Shown piece after piece: positions 16,327 to 24,960 of a stretch of DNA of 64,000 nucleotides. Under the pieces are notes generated by a model that worked only from the letters and a program-made list of their open reading frames with translations, was not told the origin of the DNA and made no database searches. Location of the stretch: the NCBI GenBank assembly GCA_964396655.1, contig CAYNFP010000001.1, positions 62,001 to 126,000 of the forward strand. Direction: 5' to 3'. The stretch comes from CAYNFP01 sp964396655. Lineage in GTDB: Bacteria; Bacillota_I; Bacilli_A; RF39; UBA660. Numbering within the stretch: the stretch's first letter is position 1; each line of letters starts with the position of its first letter. The position numbers were made by a program, and so were the translations under genes.

Positions 16327-18252
16327 ATGTATAAAGAACATGGATTCATAAGAATAGGAGCTATAGTACCAAAATTAAAGGTTGCTAATGTGGATTTTAA
16401 TTCACAAGAAATAATTAAACAGATAAAGAATGCTTATAAAAATAAAATAAGTATAGTAACAACACCAGAATTATCTTTAACAGGATATACATGTGCAGAT
16501 TTATTTCATCAAGACATTTTAATTGAAAAAAGTTTGAGTGAATTAAAGCATATTTTAGAAGAAACTAAAAAATTAGATATTATTAGTATAATTGGAATGC
16601 CAATAAGATATGAAAATCAAACTTTTAACACAGCAGCTGTAATTAATAAAGGTAAAGTTTTAGGAATTATTCCAAAAACTTATAGACCAAATTATTCGGA
16701 ATTTTATGAAAAAAGATGGTTTTCAACTAGTTTAAATCTAAAAAGTAAATATATAAATTTATTTGGAGAGAATATACCCTTTGATACTAAAATAATATTT
16801 AGAGACAAAGAAAATCCTAATATTGGATTTGCCATAGAAATATGTGAAGATTTATGGACAGTAAATCCTCCAAGTGATTCTCATGCTCTTAATGGAGCCA
16901 CTATCATATTTAATCTATCTGCAAGTAATGAAATAATAGGAAAATATGATTACAGAAAGAATTTAGTTAAAACCCAGTCTGGAAAGACTATTTCGGCTTA
17001 CTGTTATGCATCTTCAGGAGTTAATGAGTCTTCAACAGATTTAGTATTTTCAGGACATTCTATGATTTATGAAGCAGGTTCATTATTAGAGGAAAATAAT
17101 AGATTTGATTTTGAAAGTAATTTAATTTATTCGGATATAGATATAAAAAGATTAATGAATGATAGATGTAAAAATATGAGTTTTATGGAAAATTGTGATA
17201 AAAATGAATATTTATATGTAGACATAGATATAATTGACAGAATAGACGTTTTAAAAAGAAATTATGAAGAATATCCATTCGTTCCAAAAAACGAAGCTAA
17301 AAGAAGTGAAAGATGTAATGAAATATTTAATATACAGTCATGTGCTTTAGCAAAACGAATACTTCATACAAATATGAAAAAAACAGTTATAGGAATGAGT
17401 GGAGGACTTGATTCAACATTAGCCTTTCTTGTAATAGTTGAAGCATACAAAAAATTGGGAATTTCAAATAAAAATATAATTGCAGTTACTATGCCTGGTT
17501 TTGGAACAACTGATAGAACTTTTAATAATGCATGTAATTTAGTTAAAAGTTATGGAGCGACTTTACTAAATATAAGTATTAAAGATGCTTGTATACAGCA
17601 CTTTAAAGATATCGAAATAGATGAAAAGGATAGAAGTGTAACATATGAAAATTCTCAGGCAAGAGAAAGAACTCAAATATTAATGGATATTTCAAATAAA
17701 GAAAATGCTTTAGTAATTGGAACTGGAGATTTATCAGAACTTGCTTTAGGATGGTGTACTTATAATGGAGATCATATGAGTATGTATGCAGTTAATGTAA
17801 GTATTCCTAAAACATTAGTAAGATATTTAGTTAAATGGGTTGCAGATACTTCAAATAAAAAATATCAAAAAACATTATATGATATTGAGGGTACACCAAT
17901 TAGTCCGGAATTATTACCTCCAGATGAATTAGGTAATATTAAGCAATTAACAGAAGATTCTGTAGGTCCTTATGTTCTTCATGATTTCTTCTTATATCAT
18001 TTTTTAAGATATGGAGCTAGTCCTAAAAAGATATTTGTTATAGCTAAAAAGACTTTTAAAGATAAATTTAGTGATGAAGAAATAAAAAAATGGTTAAAAA
18101 TATTTATAAAAAGATTTTTTATTCAACAATTTAAAAGAAGTTGTATTCCTGATGGACCAAAAGTTGGAACAATAAGTTTAAGTCCAAGAGGAGATTTAAG
18201 AATGCCAAGTGATGCTGATTCAGAAATTTGGTTAAAAGATTTAGAGGATTAA
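16327..18252 (+). CDS. nadE: Glutamine-dependent NAD(+) synthetase
   Basis: Makes NAD from deamido-NAD using glutamine. The N-terminal nitrilase-type amidase domain (about 1-280) has the Glu in PELSLTGYTCADL, a Lys in IPKTYRPNYSEFYEKRWF, and the nucleophile Cys in IEICEDLW (about 175). The C-terminal synthetase has the ATP loop GMSGGLDSTLAF (about 355-366) and GTGDLSELALGW. The 641 residues fit the two-domain form. It completes both branches of the operon. Confidence 0.95.
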   Translation: MYKEHGFIRIGAIVPKLKVANVDFNSQEIIKQIKNAYKNKISIVTTPELSLTGYTCADLFHQDILIEKSLSELKHILEETKKLDIISIIGMPIRYENQTFNTAAVINKGKVLGIIPKTYRPNYSEFYEKRWFSTSLNLKSKYINLFGENIPFDTKIIFRDKENPNIGFAIEICEDLWTVNPPSDSHALNGATIIFNLSASNEIIGKYDYRKNLVKTQSGKTISAYCYASSGVNESSTDLVFSGHSMIYEAGSLLEENNRFDFESNLIYSDIDIKRLMNDRCKNMSFMENCDKNEYLYVDIDIIDRIDVLKRNYEEYPFVPKNEAKRSERCNEIFNIQSCALAKRILHTNMKKTVIGMSGGLDSTLAFLVIVEAYKKLGISNKNIIAVTMPGFGTTDRTFNNACNLVKSYGATLLNISIKDACIQHFKDIEIDEKDRSVTYENSQARERTQILMDISNKENALVIGTGDLSELALGWCTYNGDHMSMYAVNVSIPKTLVRYLVKWVADTSNKKYQKTLYDIEGTPISPELLPPDELGNIKQLTEDSVGPYVLHDFFLYHFLRYGASPKKIFVIAKKTFKDKFSDEEIKKWLKIFIKRFFIQQFKRSCIPDGPKVGTISLSPRGDLRMPSDADSEIWLKDLED

Positions 18253-18254
18253 AT

Positions 18255-18836
18255 ATGAGAATAGGTATATTTGGAGGATGTTTTAATCCACCACACAAAA
18301 AACATGAACAAATTGCAGTAGATTTAGTTAAACATAATTATTTGGATAAAGTAATATATGTTCCTGCAGGAAATTTATATAATAAAAATGGTTTGATAAA
18401 AGATATAGATAGATATAATATGTTGAAACTTATAACAGAATATTATGATTTCTTAGAAGTGTCAGATTATGAATTTGATAAATTAACTTATACTTATCAA
18501 ACATTAACTTATTTTAGAGAAAAATATCCAAAAGATGAAATATATTTTATATGTGGATCTGATAACTTAAAAGAATTTGATACATGGAAAGAATATGAGT
18601 ACGTATTAGAAACGTTTAAAATAATAATTATTCAAAGAAATAATGATAATTTTGATGATATAGTAAAAAAATACCCAAAATATTTAAATAACATTATTCT
18701 TTCAGATGTAAAAATAGATAAACTTTCGTCAACTGAAATAAGAGATGAAATAAAAAATAATAAAATTACTAACTTAAAAAACAAATTAAAAAAAGAGGTT
18801 TTGGAGTACATTATTAGTAATAACTTATATAAATAA
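18255..18836 (+). CDS. nadD: Nicotinate-nucleotide adenylyltransferase
   Basis: Adenylates nicotinate mononucleotide to deamido-NAD, the step between PncB and NadE. The nucleotidyltransferase motifs are IGIFGGCFNPPHKKH (residues 3-17; the usual GH is KH here) and LSSTEIRDEI near 165. I start at the ATG at 18255, two bases after the nadE stop and with AGAGGA upstream; the longer in-frame start would lie inside nadE. Confidence 0.9.
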   Translation: MRIGIFGGCFNPPHKKHEQIAVDLVKHNYLDKVIYVPAGNLYNKNGLIKDIDRYNMLKLITEYYDFLEVSDYEFDKLTYTYQTLTYFREKYPKDEIYFICGSDNLKEFDTWKEYEYVLETFKIIIIQRNNDNFDDIVKKYPKYLNNIILSDVKIDKLSSTEIRDEIKNNKITNLKNKLKKEVLEYIISNNLYK

Positions 18837-18887
18837 TGACTTTTAATAGTAAATAAGTTATAATTAATATATATTTAGGAGTTAAAA

Positions 18888-19700
18888 ATGTATAATAGTG
18901 AAGAAGAATTTTTAAAAAATTATGATTCAAGTAAATTTGAAAAATTATCTGTAACAACTGATATATTGATTGTATCAGTATCAGATGAACCTAGTTCAAA
19001 CTATAGAAAAACCAATAAAAAGCATATGAGTATTTTACTAGTAAAAAGAGATAGTTATCCTTTTAAAGATAAGTGGTGTTTACCTGGAGGATTTTTAGAT
19101 ATTAAAGAAAACTTAAATGATTGTCCATTGAGAATATTAGAAAGAGAAACAAACTTGAAAAATATTTATTTGGAACAATTATATACATTCGGGGAAGTTA
19201 ATAGAGATCCAAGAATGCGTATAGTTTCTACAGCTTATATGGCTTTAATTGATAAAAACAAATTAAAAGAAAATATAAATCCTGATGCTTCTTGGTTTGA
19301 TATAACTTTTTTTAAAAATGAAGATAATGTAGATATTATCTTAGATAATGGAAAAACAACAATTAAATTTAAGGCTAAAAGAACACTTAAAGATAAAACA
19401 ACAGATAAATTTGAATATGAAATTATTGAGAATAACTCATTAGCATTTGATCATGCATCTGTAATATTATTTGGATTAGAAAGATTAAAAAATAAAATAC
19501 AATATACTGATATAGTATTTAATATGATGCCTGAACATTTTACTTTAGGAGAATTACAGCAAGTATATGAAGTAATTTTAAATAAAAAATTATTAGATCC
19601 GGCTTTTAGAAGGATAATTGCTTCTAAAGTAGTTAAAACATCAAAAGTAAAAACGGGTGGAGGACATAGGCCTTCCGCATTATTTAAATACAAAAAATAA
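18888..19700 (+). CDS. nrtR: NrtR-type transcriptional regulator (Nudix plus winged helix)
   Basis: The N-terminal two thirds form a Nudix-like domain with WCLPGGFLDIKEN, but the Nudix box is broken: the RE and EE pairs read RI and RE (RILERETNL), so hydrolysis is unlikely. The C-terminal winged helix shows the NrtR signature FTLGELQQVYEVIL and LLDPAFRRIIASKV (about 208-242). NrtR family members sense NAD metabolites such as ADP-ribose and repress NAD genes. It ends the NAD operon after a 51-bp gap with its own AGGAG site, so local control through the palindromes at 11857-11913 is likely. Confidence 0.88.
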   Translation: MYNSEEEFLKNYDSSKFEKLSVTTDILIVSVSDEPSSNYRKTNKKHMSILLVKRDSYPFKDKWCLPGGFLDIKENLNDCPLRILERETNLKNIYLEQLYTFGEVNRDPRMRIVSTAYMALIDKNKLKENINPDASWFDITFFKNEDNVDIILDNGKTTIKFKAKRTLKDKTTDKFEYEIIENNSLAFDHASVILFGLERLKNKIQYTDIVFNMMPEHFTLGELQQVYEVILNKKLLDPAFRRIIASKVVKTSKVKTGGGHRPSALFKYKK

Positions 19701-19711
19701 AAGGAGTTAAA

Positions 19712-20095
19712 ATGAAAAGTAAAAAGGGTTTTACATTAATTGAATTAATAGCAGTTATAGCTTTAGCTTCGATTATTGTTGTGATAGCGGTATATTCTGT
19801 AAAAGATGCTGGAAGTAATATAAAAGCAAAAGATTATGAAAATAAAATAAATCTTATAGAAACCTCTGCAATTTTTTATGCTCAGGATAATATAACAAGT
19901 TATCCTCAGACTATAACAATACAAGATTTAATAGAAAGTAAATATTTAGAAGTTGATATAGAAGAAAATAGTACTACTTGTACAAGTGGAAGTGGCTGTC
20001 TATTAAATCCCATAAATAATAGTTCTATGAATGCATTAGAAATAATAATTTCAAAAGTAAATAATAATGTAGTAGCAGAAGTTCAAAATAATTAA
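19712..20095 (+). CDS. Type IV pilin-like protein (prepilin)
   Basis: Starts with a prepilin signal: KSKKGFTLIELIAVIALASIIVV, cleaved after Gly6 by prepilin peptidase with Glu at mature position 5. The helix is followed by a short pilin-like head with two Cys (TTCTSGSGC, about residues 90-98) that could form a disulfide. The 127 residues are short for a major pilin and fit a ComGC-like pseudopilin. No peptidase, ATPase or platform gene is nearby, so any assembly machinery must be elsewhere. It is 11 nt after nrtR. Confidence 0.8.
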   Translation: MKSKKGFTLIELIAVIALASIIVVIAVYSVKDAGSNIKAKDYENKINLIETSAIFYAQDNITSYPQTITIQDLIESKYLEVDIEENSTTCTSGSGCLLNPINNSSMNALEIIISKVNNNVVAEVQNN

Positions 20096-20155
20096 TAAAT
20101 ATCAATTATTTCCTTGATATTCCGCCAATTATATGTTATTATTACTATGCTTTAT

Positions 20156-20232
20156 GGCGGTATTGGTGAAGTGGTTAACACGGTAGATTGTGGTTCTATT
20201 ATACGTGGGTTCGATTCCCACATACCGCCCCA
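20156..20232 (+). tRNA. tRNA-His (anticodon GTG)
   Basis: Acceptor GCGGTAT pairs with ATACCGC, with the extra G(-1) at 20156 opposite C73, the hallmark of tRNA-His. The anticodon stem GTAGA/TCTAT encloses loop TTGTGGT. The T-arm is GGGTTCGATTCCC, and CCA is encoded at 20230-20232. Confidence 0.95.
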
Positions 20233-20244
20233 TAAGTAATTAAT

Positions 20245-20277
20245 CGAACCTTCCAATAGGAGGGTTCGTTTTCTTTT
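20245..20277 (+). terminator. Terminator after tRNA-His
   Basis: CGAACCTTCC (20245-20254) pairs fully (one G-T) with GGAGGGTTCG (20259-20268) around loop AATA, then TTTTCTTTT. A related hairpin recurs at 21890-21920. Confidence 0.85.
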
Positions 20278-20283
20278 AATAAA

Positions 20284-20300
20284 AAATGATATATAATTAA
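20284..20300 (+). repeat. 17-bp promoter-like repeat, copy 1
   Basis: AAATGATATATAATTAA contains an extended -10 (TG-A-TATATAAT). The identical 17 bp recur at 21927-21943 and 23369-23385, each time 15-20 bp ahead of an accessory gene. Confidence 0.6.
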
Positions 20301-20314
20301 AAAGAGGTGTTAAT

Positions 20315-20875
20315 ATGAACGACAATATATTACAAAGGCCGTATATATCTTTTCACGGGTTAGGTGATTTCGATATTTCTAAATTAAAGCGAATATTAAT
20401 TATGGGAATCCTTCCAAATTCAATGTTGCCAGATATAAAGCCAAGAAATGAACTTTTAGGAAATAATGATACGAAAGTTTATTTGGTAAAATCTCCATCA
20501 CTGGTTGGAACAAAATTGGCTAGGGGTTATAGGGCATACATTGAAAATTGCCTTGGATTAGTAGTAGATTTATTTCCGTTAGATCCTAACGAATCAATTA
20601 AACGTTCATTTCCAGATGCTGGATACTTAAATGGTGCAATTGCTGTTAAAAATATAATTGGAATCATATATCCTGCTAATTTAGGGACTAAGACAATTCG
20701 AGAATTAATAAAAAAAGAAGAACTTTCTTTTGATGTAGATGAGGAAATGCTAGATTTATCATTAGAAGATGCAATTAAGTTCTTGAATGTAAACGGTTTA
20801 CCAATATATGATTCAATTTCTGGCCAAAAGATAACAGATTTAGAAATTGAACAATCTTCAAGAATTAATAGGTAA
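20315..20875 (+). CDS. Unknown 186-residue protein, possibly ADP-ribosyltransferase-like
   Basis: I do not recognise it with confidence. The start, RPYISFHGLGDFDISKLKRILIMGIL, has the shape of an ART-fold N-terminus (an aromatic-H-G strand followed by a helix and 'GIL'), as in RNA phosphotransferases and some toxins, but the other ART residues are not clear. The protein is soluble, and its composition is less Lys/Asn-rich than its neighbours. It is a single-gene unit downstream of tRNA-His, with the 17-bp promoter-like repeat before it. Confidence 0.55.
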   Translation: MNDNILQRPYISFHGLGDFDISKLKRILIMGILPNSMLPDIKPRNELLGNNDTKVYLVKSPSLVGTKLARGYRAYIENCLGLVVDLFPLDPNESIKRSFPDAGYLNGAIAVKNIIGIIYPANLGTKTIRELIKKEELSFDVDEEMLDLSLEDAIKFLNVNGLPIYDSISGQKITDLEIEQSSRINR

Positions 20876-20879
20876 AACA

Positions 20880-20910
20880 TTTTGTGCCTATTGGAATATT
20901 GCTCCATTAA
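20880..20910 (+). repeat. 31-bp intergenic repeat, copy 1
   Basis: Matches 24660-24690 at 30 of 31 positions (core TATTGGAATATTGCTCCATT). Here CCTATTG (20887-20893) can pair with CAATAGG (20929-20935) before a T run at 20944-20950, so it may be part of an end-of-transcript structure. Confidence 0.6.
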
Positions 20911-20989
20911 GATAGTAATCAAATTTTTCAATAGGGGGTTTCGTTTTTTTATAAAATATTTTATAATCTATAAATAGGAGGTTAATTTT

Positions 20990-21442
20990 GTGGAAATAAA
21001 AGAATTGCGTTCTAAAGGTATTTGCCCAACTTGTTATAATTTTGAACACGGAGGTGTTTACCCAGATTTAGGTAAAAAATTATTATATGAAGATGATTTA
21101 TTAATGTGTTTTTTTGAATCAAGACCAAGGTCAAAAGGTCATACAATAATTTTAGTAAAAGAACATTATCAAGATATGTCTTATTTACCTGATGAAGTTT
21201 GTTCAAAGGTATATTTATTTGCTAAAGAAATGATGAATATCCTGAAGGAAGCACTTGATGTTGAAAGAGTTTACTTATGTACTATGTGTGATGGAGAACC
21301 AAATCATTTTCACGTTCAATTAATACCTAGATATCCAGAAACTAAAATAGGTTCTACAAATTTTGTTAGAGAGAGGCAAGATTATATTGAAGATTTAGAG
21401 TTAATAGAACATATAAAAAATAAGTTAATATTAAAAAAATAA
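20990..21442 (+). CDS. HIT-family hydrolase
   Basis: Histidine-triad nucleotide hydrolase or transferase. The triad is HFHVQLIPR (about residues 104-112). The preceding SRPRSKGHTIILVKEHY is the usual substrate-side strand, and an N-terminal CPTC pair (residues 12-15) may hold a metal. It starts at GTG 20990 with AGGAGG just upstream. The 150 residues are normal. The physiological substrate is not predictable. Confidence 0.85.
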   Translation: MEIKELRSKGICPTCYNFEHGGVYPDLGKKLLYEDDLLMCFFESRPRSKGHTIILVKEHYQDMSYLPDEVCSKVYLFAKEMMNILKEALDVERVYLCTMCDGEPNHFHVQLIPRYPETKIGSTNFVRERQDYIEDLELIEHIKNKLILKK

Positions 21443-21495
21443 ATTAAAAATATTTTGATTTGTGGTAATATGATAAAATTAATATAGGTGATTTT

Positions 21496-21861
21496 ATGAA
21501 TGAAAAAATAAATGAATTAAAATCTATTTTAAATAAATGTTGGGGTATTGATACGTGCTATTCTAAATGTAAAGATTATTGGAATGAAGAAAATAAAGCT
21601 TGTGGACAATGCGCTATAACGAGTGTAATAGTAAAAAATTATTTTGGTGGAGAAATCAGAAAAACTATTGTTAACGATATGGCACACTATTTTAATTATA
21701 TAAATGAAGAAGTAATTGATTTGACAAGAGAACAATTTAAAAATAATGATATAGATTATTCCAATTATAAAATTAAAAGTGTAGAAGAAATATTAGAAAA
21801 TGATGATACAAAGAGAAGATATGAGATTTTAAATTCAAGAGTTAATATATATACTAAATAA
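21496..21861 (+). CDS. YunG-like protein
   Basis: Resembles the Bacillus YunG family of unknown function: a W near the start, then GQCAITSVIVKNYFGGEI (about residues 36-53), HYFNYINEEVIDLTREQF (about 64-81). The C-G-Q-C and H-Y-F-N positions suggest a papain-like or transglutaminase-like small fold, but this is inference. It is a single gene with its own AGGTGA site and a terminator behind it. Confidence 0.6.
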   Translation: MNEKINELKSILNKCWGIDTCYSKCKDYWNEENKACGQCAITSVIVKNYFGGEIRKTIVNDMAHYFNYINEEVIDLTREQFKNNDIDYSNYKIKSVEEILENDDTKRRYEILNSRVNIYTK

Positions 21862-21889
21862 TATTAAATGGTTTGTAAGAGAGTAATTG

Positions 21890-21920
21890 AACTTTCCGTT
21901 AGGATGGTTCGTTTTCTTTT
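21890..21920 (+). terminator. Terminator after the YunG-like gene
   Basis: GAACTTTCC pairs with GGATGGTTC (one mismatch) around GTTA, then GTTTTCTTTTTTTT. It is a diverged relative of the tRNA-His terminator. Confidence 0.7.
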
Positions 21921-21926
21921 TTTTTA

Positions 21927-21943
21927 AAATGATATATAATTAA
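21927..21943 (+). repeat. 17-bp promoter-like repeat, copy 2
   Basis: AAATGATATATAATTAA, identical to 20284-20300 and 23369-23385, directly after a terminator and ahead of a GNAT gene. Confidence 0.6.
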
Positions 21944-21956
21944 GTAGGTGATAAAG

Positions 21957-22427
21957 ATGAATATTGAATTGAAAGAAATAAATATTAGAGAAGCAAAAGA
22001 AAAAGATATCGAAATTGTGCACAAACTTGGTCAAAATATAAGTGGGTTTGAAGTAGCATCAGAAGTGGTTACTTTTTGGCCATTTAAGTTACTAAAAAAT
22101 TCTGTTAATAAAGATGATGTTATTTTTCTTGTAATAGAAAAAAAGTTAAATATAATAGGTTTTTTAATTATGAATCTTAACTACTCGTTGTCAAAAGGCG
22201 AAATAGAAGATGTTTTTATTGTTGAAGAGGAAAGAAATAAAGGATATGGAAGCACCTTATTAAATAAAAGTATAACTATTGCTAAGAGTAAAGGTATTGA
22301 ATATAAAATAGAGTATATCAATGCTTTAACAAATTCCGCTGAAGGTTTCTTTCAAAAAAACAACTTTATTAGAGGTAATAAATTTACTTGGTTTAGTTTA
22401 CCGCTTACTAATATATTTAAAAAGTAA
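21957..22427 (+). CDS. GNAT-family N-acetyltransferase
   Basis: A single GNAT domain: INIREAKEKDIEIVHKLG at the start, strand IEDVFIVEEERNKGYGSTLL with the acetyl-CoA loop RNKGYG (about residues 85-90), and a late FFQKNNF motif. The ATG at 21957 is used because AGGTGA overlaps the upstream in-frame GTG. The substrate is unknown. It belongs to the accessory stretch of single-gene units. Confidence 0.8.
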   Translation: MNIELKEINIREAKEKDIEIVHKLGQNISGFEVASEVVTFWPFKLLKNSVNKDDVIFLVIEKKLNIIGFLIMNLNYSLSKGEIEDVFIVEEERNKGYGSTLLNKSITIAKSKGIEYKIEYINALTNSAEGFFQKNNFIRGNKFTWFSLPLTNIFKK

Positions 22428-22551
22428 GTTGGAAATATATAAAAAATATTTTGGGTTTGTTAAAAAAAGTTGCTCATATTTTTTAAATTTGAGTAATTTT
22501 ATTTAATTTATTTTTTTATTTTTTATAGTATAATTGAATTGGGTGATATAA

Positions 22552-23292
22552 ATGAATATAGAAAGAAAAACAGTTTTAATAACTGGTGGTAGCAGTGGGA
22601 TTGGTAAACAGATTGCTATTTTGTTTGCTTCCAATAACTATTCGGTAACTATAGTAGGACGAGATGAAAATAAATTAAAAAAAGTAAGTAATATTTATAA
22701 TTATATAAAATATTTTGTATGTGATTTAGAAAATCAGAATGATATATTGAAGATGTTGAATTCAATTAATAATATAGATGTTTTAATAAATTGTGCTGGG
22801 ACTATAAATTCTATTGAAGAAAAAGCAGAATATGATTTTGAGACATTAAATAAAGTAATAGACATAAATTTAAAAGCAACAATCTCAACATCATTATTAT
22901 CACTTGAAAAGATGATAAAGAATAAAATTAAGGGAGTTATTATTAACATTGGCTCGATTGTTGCAAAAAACGGATCAAAATTTTTCCCTATATATTCTGC
23001 ATCTAAGGGTGGACTTGTTTCTTTTACTAAGTCAATAGCATCGCGTTTTGGTGAATATGGTATAAGATGTAATATTATTTCTCCAGGAGTAATAAAAACA
23101 CCAATGTCTTATATAGAAACACCGGATTTTGATGATTATATTGAAAGCATAGAAGATAGAACGCCATTGAAGAGATTGGGAAATACTAATGATATAGCAG
23201 AGTTAGCGCTATTTTTAGCATCAGAAAATTCATCATTTATAACTGGTCAAGAAATTATTATAGATGGTGGATATACATTATCTCAAGAATAA
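22552..23292 (+). CDS. Short-chain dehydrogenase/reductase (FabG-like)
   Basis: NAD(P)-dependent oxidoreductase with TGGSSGIGKQIA (residues about 10-21, the cofactor loop), NCAGT (about 80), a catalytic Ser in INIGSIV, and YSASKGG (about 150) with the catalytic Tyr and Lys. The C-terminus IIIDGGYTLSQE is typical. The 246 residues are normal. The substrate is unknown; it stands alone rather than in a fatty-acid operon. Confidence 0.88.
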   Translation: MNIERKTVLITGGSSGIGKQIAILFASNNYSVTIVGRDENKLKKVSNIYNYIKYFVCDLENQNDILKMLNSINNIDVLINCAGTINSIEEKAEYDFETLNKVIDINLKATISTSLLSLEKMIKNKIKGVIINIGSIVAKNGSKFFPIYSASKGGLVSFTKSIASRFGEYGIRCNIISPGVIKTPMSYIETPDFDDYIESIEDRTPLKRLGNTNDIAELALFLASENSSFITGQEIIIDGGYTLSQE

Positions 23293-23368
23293 GGAGAATA
23301 ATTTTATCTAACTGGCTTTATTATTAGAATAATTGGACTTTAAATAGAGATTGATTTATTTTTATTAA

Positions 23369-23385
23369 AAATGATATATAATTAA
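23369..23385 (+). repeat. 17-bp promoter-like repeat, copy 3
   Basis: AAATGATATATAATTAA, identical to 20284-20300 and 21927-21943. It lies ahead of the GNAT pseudogene. Confidence 0.6.
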
Positions 23386-23402
23386 AATATAGGTGGTTTA
23401 AA

Positions 23403-23918
23403 ATGTTAGAAAAATACACGATTAAAAAAGCTAACGTTGAAGAATTTGATCACATTAAAAAAATATTTGAGGCAGTTAAAGAAGATTTGAAAAAAAGAGA
23501 AATTATCATGTGGATCGACAAATAGCCACTTGATGTTATTGAAGAAGATATTAAAATTGGTTCAATGTATGTTTTAGAAAATGAAAAAAATTATATTTTA
23601 GGATGTTTTACTTTATTAAAAAATGATGATTTATATAAGAATATCAAATGGAAATTAAACGGGAAAAGTTTATATATTGAAAGAGTAGTTATTAGCCCAG
23701 AAATGCAAGGTAAAGGTTTAAGTAATAAGATTATGAATTTTATTATTAACTATGCTAAAGAAAATAATTATGAAGTTATAAAATTAACTGTTTTGGAAAC
23801 AAATACTCGTGCTTATTCTTAATACAAAAAGTATGATTTTTCTGAAGTAGATAAAGGTTCACATATGACCAGAAGTGGCAGAATAGCAATAGCTATGGAA
23901 AGGGAAGTTTTTTTATAA
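23403..23918 (+). pseudogene. GNAT acetyltransferase pseudogene, paralogue of the gene at 25288
   Basis: The same length (171 codons plus stop) as the intact gene at 25288-25803, with no indels, but two in-frame stops: codon 41 is TAG at 23523 where the paralogue has TAC (Tyr), and codon 140 is TAA at 23820 where it has TTA (Leu). Most other positions agree, for example YIERVVISPEMQG and the MTRSGRIAIAMER end. The ribosome site and promoter-like repeat remain. Two independent nonsense changes without frameshift suggest fairly recent loss after duplication. Confidence 0.88.
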
Positions 23919-23959
23919 AAAAATCAAAAAAAGTAAGAATAATTTAATTGGAGGAATAT

Positions 23960-24619
23960 ATGAAAATAACTAAATATCCGCAATCTTGTTTAATGGTTGA
24001 AACCGAAAGGGGTAAAATATTAGTTGATCCAGGAATATTAAAATATAAAGAAGAATATTTTCAAGAATGGAATAAGGCTGATGCTATATTGCTAACTCAT
24101 TGGCATAGAGATCATGTCAATGCTGAAGTTCTTAAAAAAATGAGAGCACCTATATATTCTACTTTAGAAGTACAAAATCATTATCCGGAATTAAGAATTA
24201 GAATAATTAGTGAAAAAGATGATATATGGCTTGATTATATGTCTGTTTATGTAAAAAAAGCTGTTCATGGATACAATCCTAATTTAAAGGGTGGTAAAGA
24301 AGTTTTAGAAAATGTTGGTTATCTTATAGATGATATTCTTGGTGGAAATGACAATAGGCTTTATGTAACAAGTGACACAATATGTTTTGAACCTAATTTT
24401 AAAGCTGACATCGTTGCATTACCTGTAACAGGATATGGATTAACAATGTCTAGTTATGAGGCAGCTTTATTTGCAAAAGAATTAGGGGCTAAATTAGTAT
24501 TGCCAATTCATATGGATAATGAACTATATCCTACAGATTTAGAATTAATGAAAAAGAATTTTGAAAAATTTGATATAAATTATAAGGTTTTAGAAATTGA
24601 AGAAACCATAGAAATATAA
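23960..24619 (+). CDS. Metallo-beta-lactamase-fold hydrolase
   Basis: Small MBL-fold protein with the metal motif THWHRDH (about residues 47-53; H-x-H-x-D-H), VDPG before it, later His in VHGYNP, Asp in VTSDT, and His in LPIHMDNE. This is close to the UPF0173 or YycJ-like single-domain hydrolases. The ATG at 23960 follows GGAGG at 23949, which overlaps the upstream TTG. No partner gene is evident. Confidence 0.82.
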   Translation: MKITKYPQSCLMVETERGKILVDPGILKYKEEYFQEWNKADAILLTHWHRDHVNAEVLKKMRAPIYSTLEVQNHYPELRIRIISEKDDIWLDYMSVYVKKAVHGYNPNLKGGKEVLENVGYLIDDILGGNDNRLYVTSDTICFEPNFKADIVALPVTGYGLTMSSYEAALFAKELGAKLVLPIHMDNELYPTDLELMKKNFEKFDINYKVLEIEETIEI

Positions 24620-24659
24620 AAAACAATCCCACAAGGATGAAAATTTTATAAATTAGATT

Positions 24660-24690
24660 TTTTGTGTCTATTGGAATATTGCTCCATTAA
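24660..24690 (+). repeat. 31-bp intergenic repeat, copy 2
   Basis: Matches 20880-20910 with one mismatch. It lies in the gap after the MBL gene. The pairing partner seen for copy 1 is absent here. Confidence 0.6.
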
Positions 24691-24718
24691 AAAATAAATG
24701 AATTATATAATTAGGGAA

Positions 24719-24748
24719 TAAAAAAACTAGGCTAACCTAGTTTTTTAG
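24719..24748. terminator. Bidirectional terminator between MBL gene and csp
   Basis: AAACTAGG (24724-24731) pairs with CCTAGTTT (24736-24743), flanked by A run and T run, so it can end transcripts from both sides. Confidence 0.8.
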
Positions 24749-24750
24749 TT

Positions 24751-24960
24751 TCATTCTATAATTGAAACATTTACTGCTCTGTTTTTTGAATTCTTCGGAT
24801 CAACTTCAACATCATATGAAACTTTTTGTCCTTCTTTAAGTTCTGTAAGTCCATCTTTAAGTGCTGAAACGTGTACGAAAATTTCTTCTTCAACTTCATC
24901 ATTTTTGATAAATCCAAAGCCTTTAACGCTATTGAAAAATTTAACTGTACCTGTTTTCAT
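24751..24960 (-). CDS. Cold-shock protein (CspA family)
   Basis: RNA-binding OB-fold protein of 69 residues with both RNP motifs: GFGFIKND (RNP1-like, residues 14-21) and EIFVHVSAL (RNP2). It acts as an RNA chaperone. The AAGGAGGTATAAC ribosome site is strong. The 5' region up to about 25060 is gene-free and could be the long leader common in csp mRNAs. Confidence 0.95.
   Translation of the reverse strand: MKTGTVKFFNSVKGFGFIKNDEVEEEIFVHVSALKDGLTELKEGQKVSYDVEVDPKNSKNRAVNVSIIE

Noticed and set aside
20527..20931. 134-codon minus-strand frame
   Set aside because: Mostly antisense to the gene at 20315; the plus frame has a ribosome site and promoter and the minus frame has neither.
23403..23918. 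Possible stop-codon recoding (TAG/TAA read as sense)
   Set aside because: TAG and TAA end many normal genes in the window, and the paralogue at 25288 has sense codons at both places; ordinary pseudogene decay explains it.
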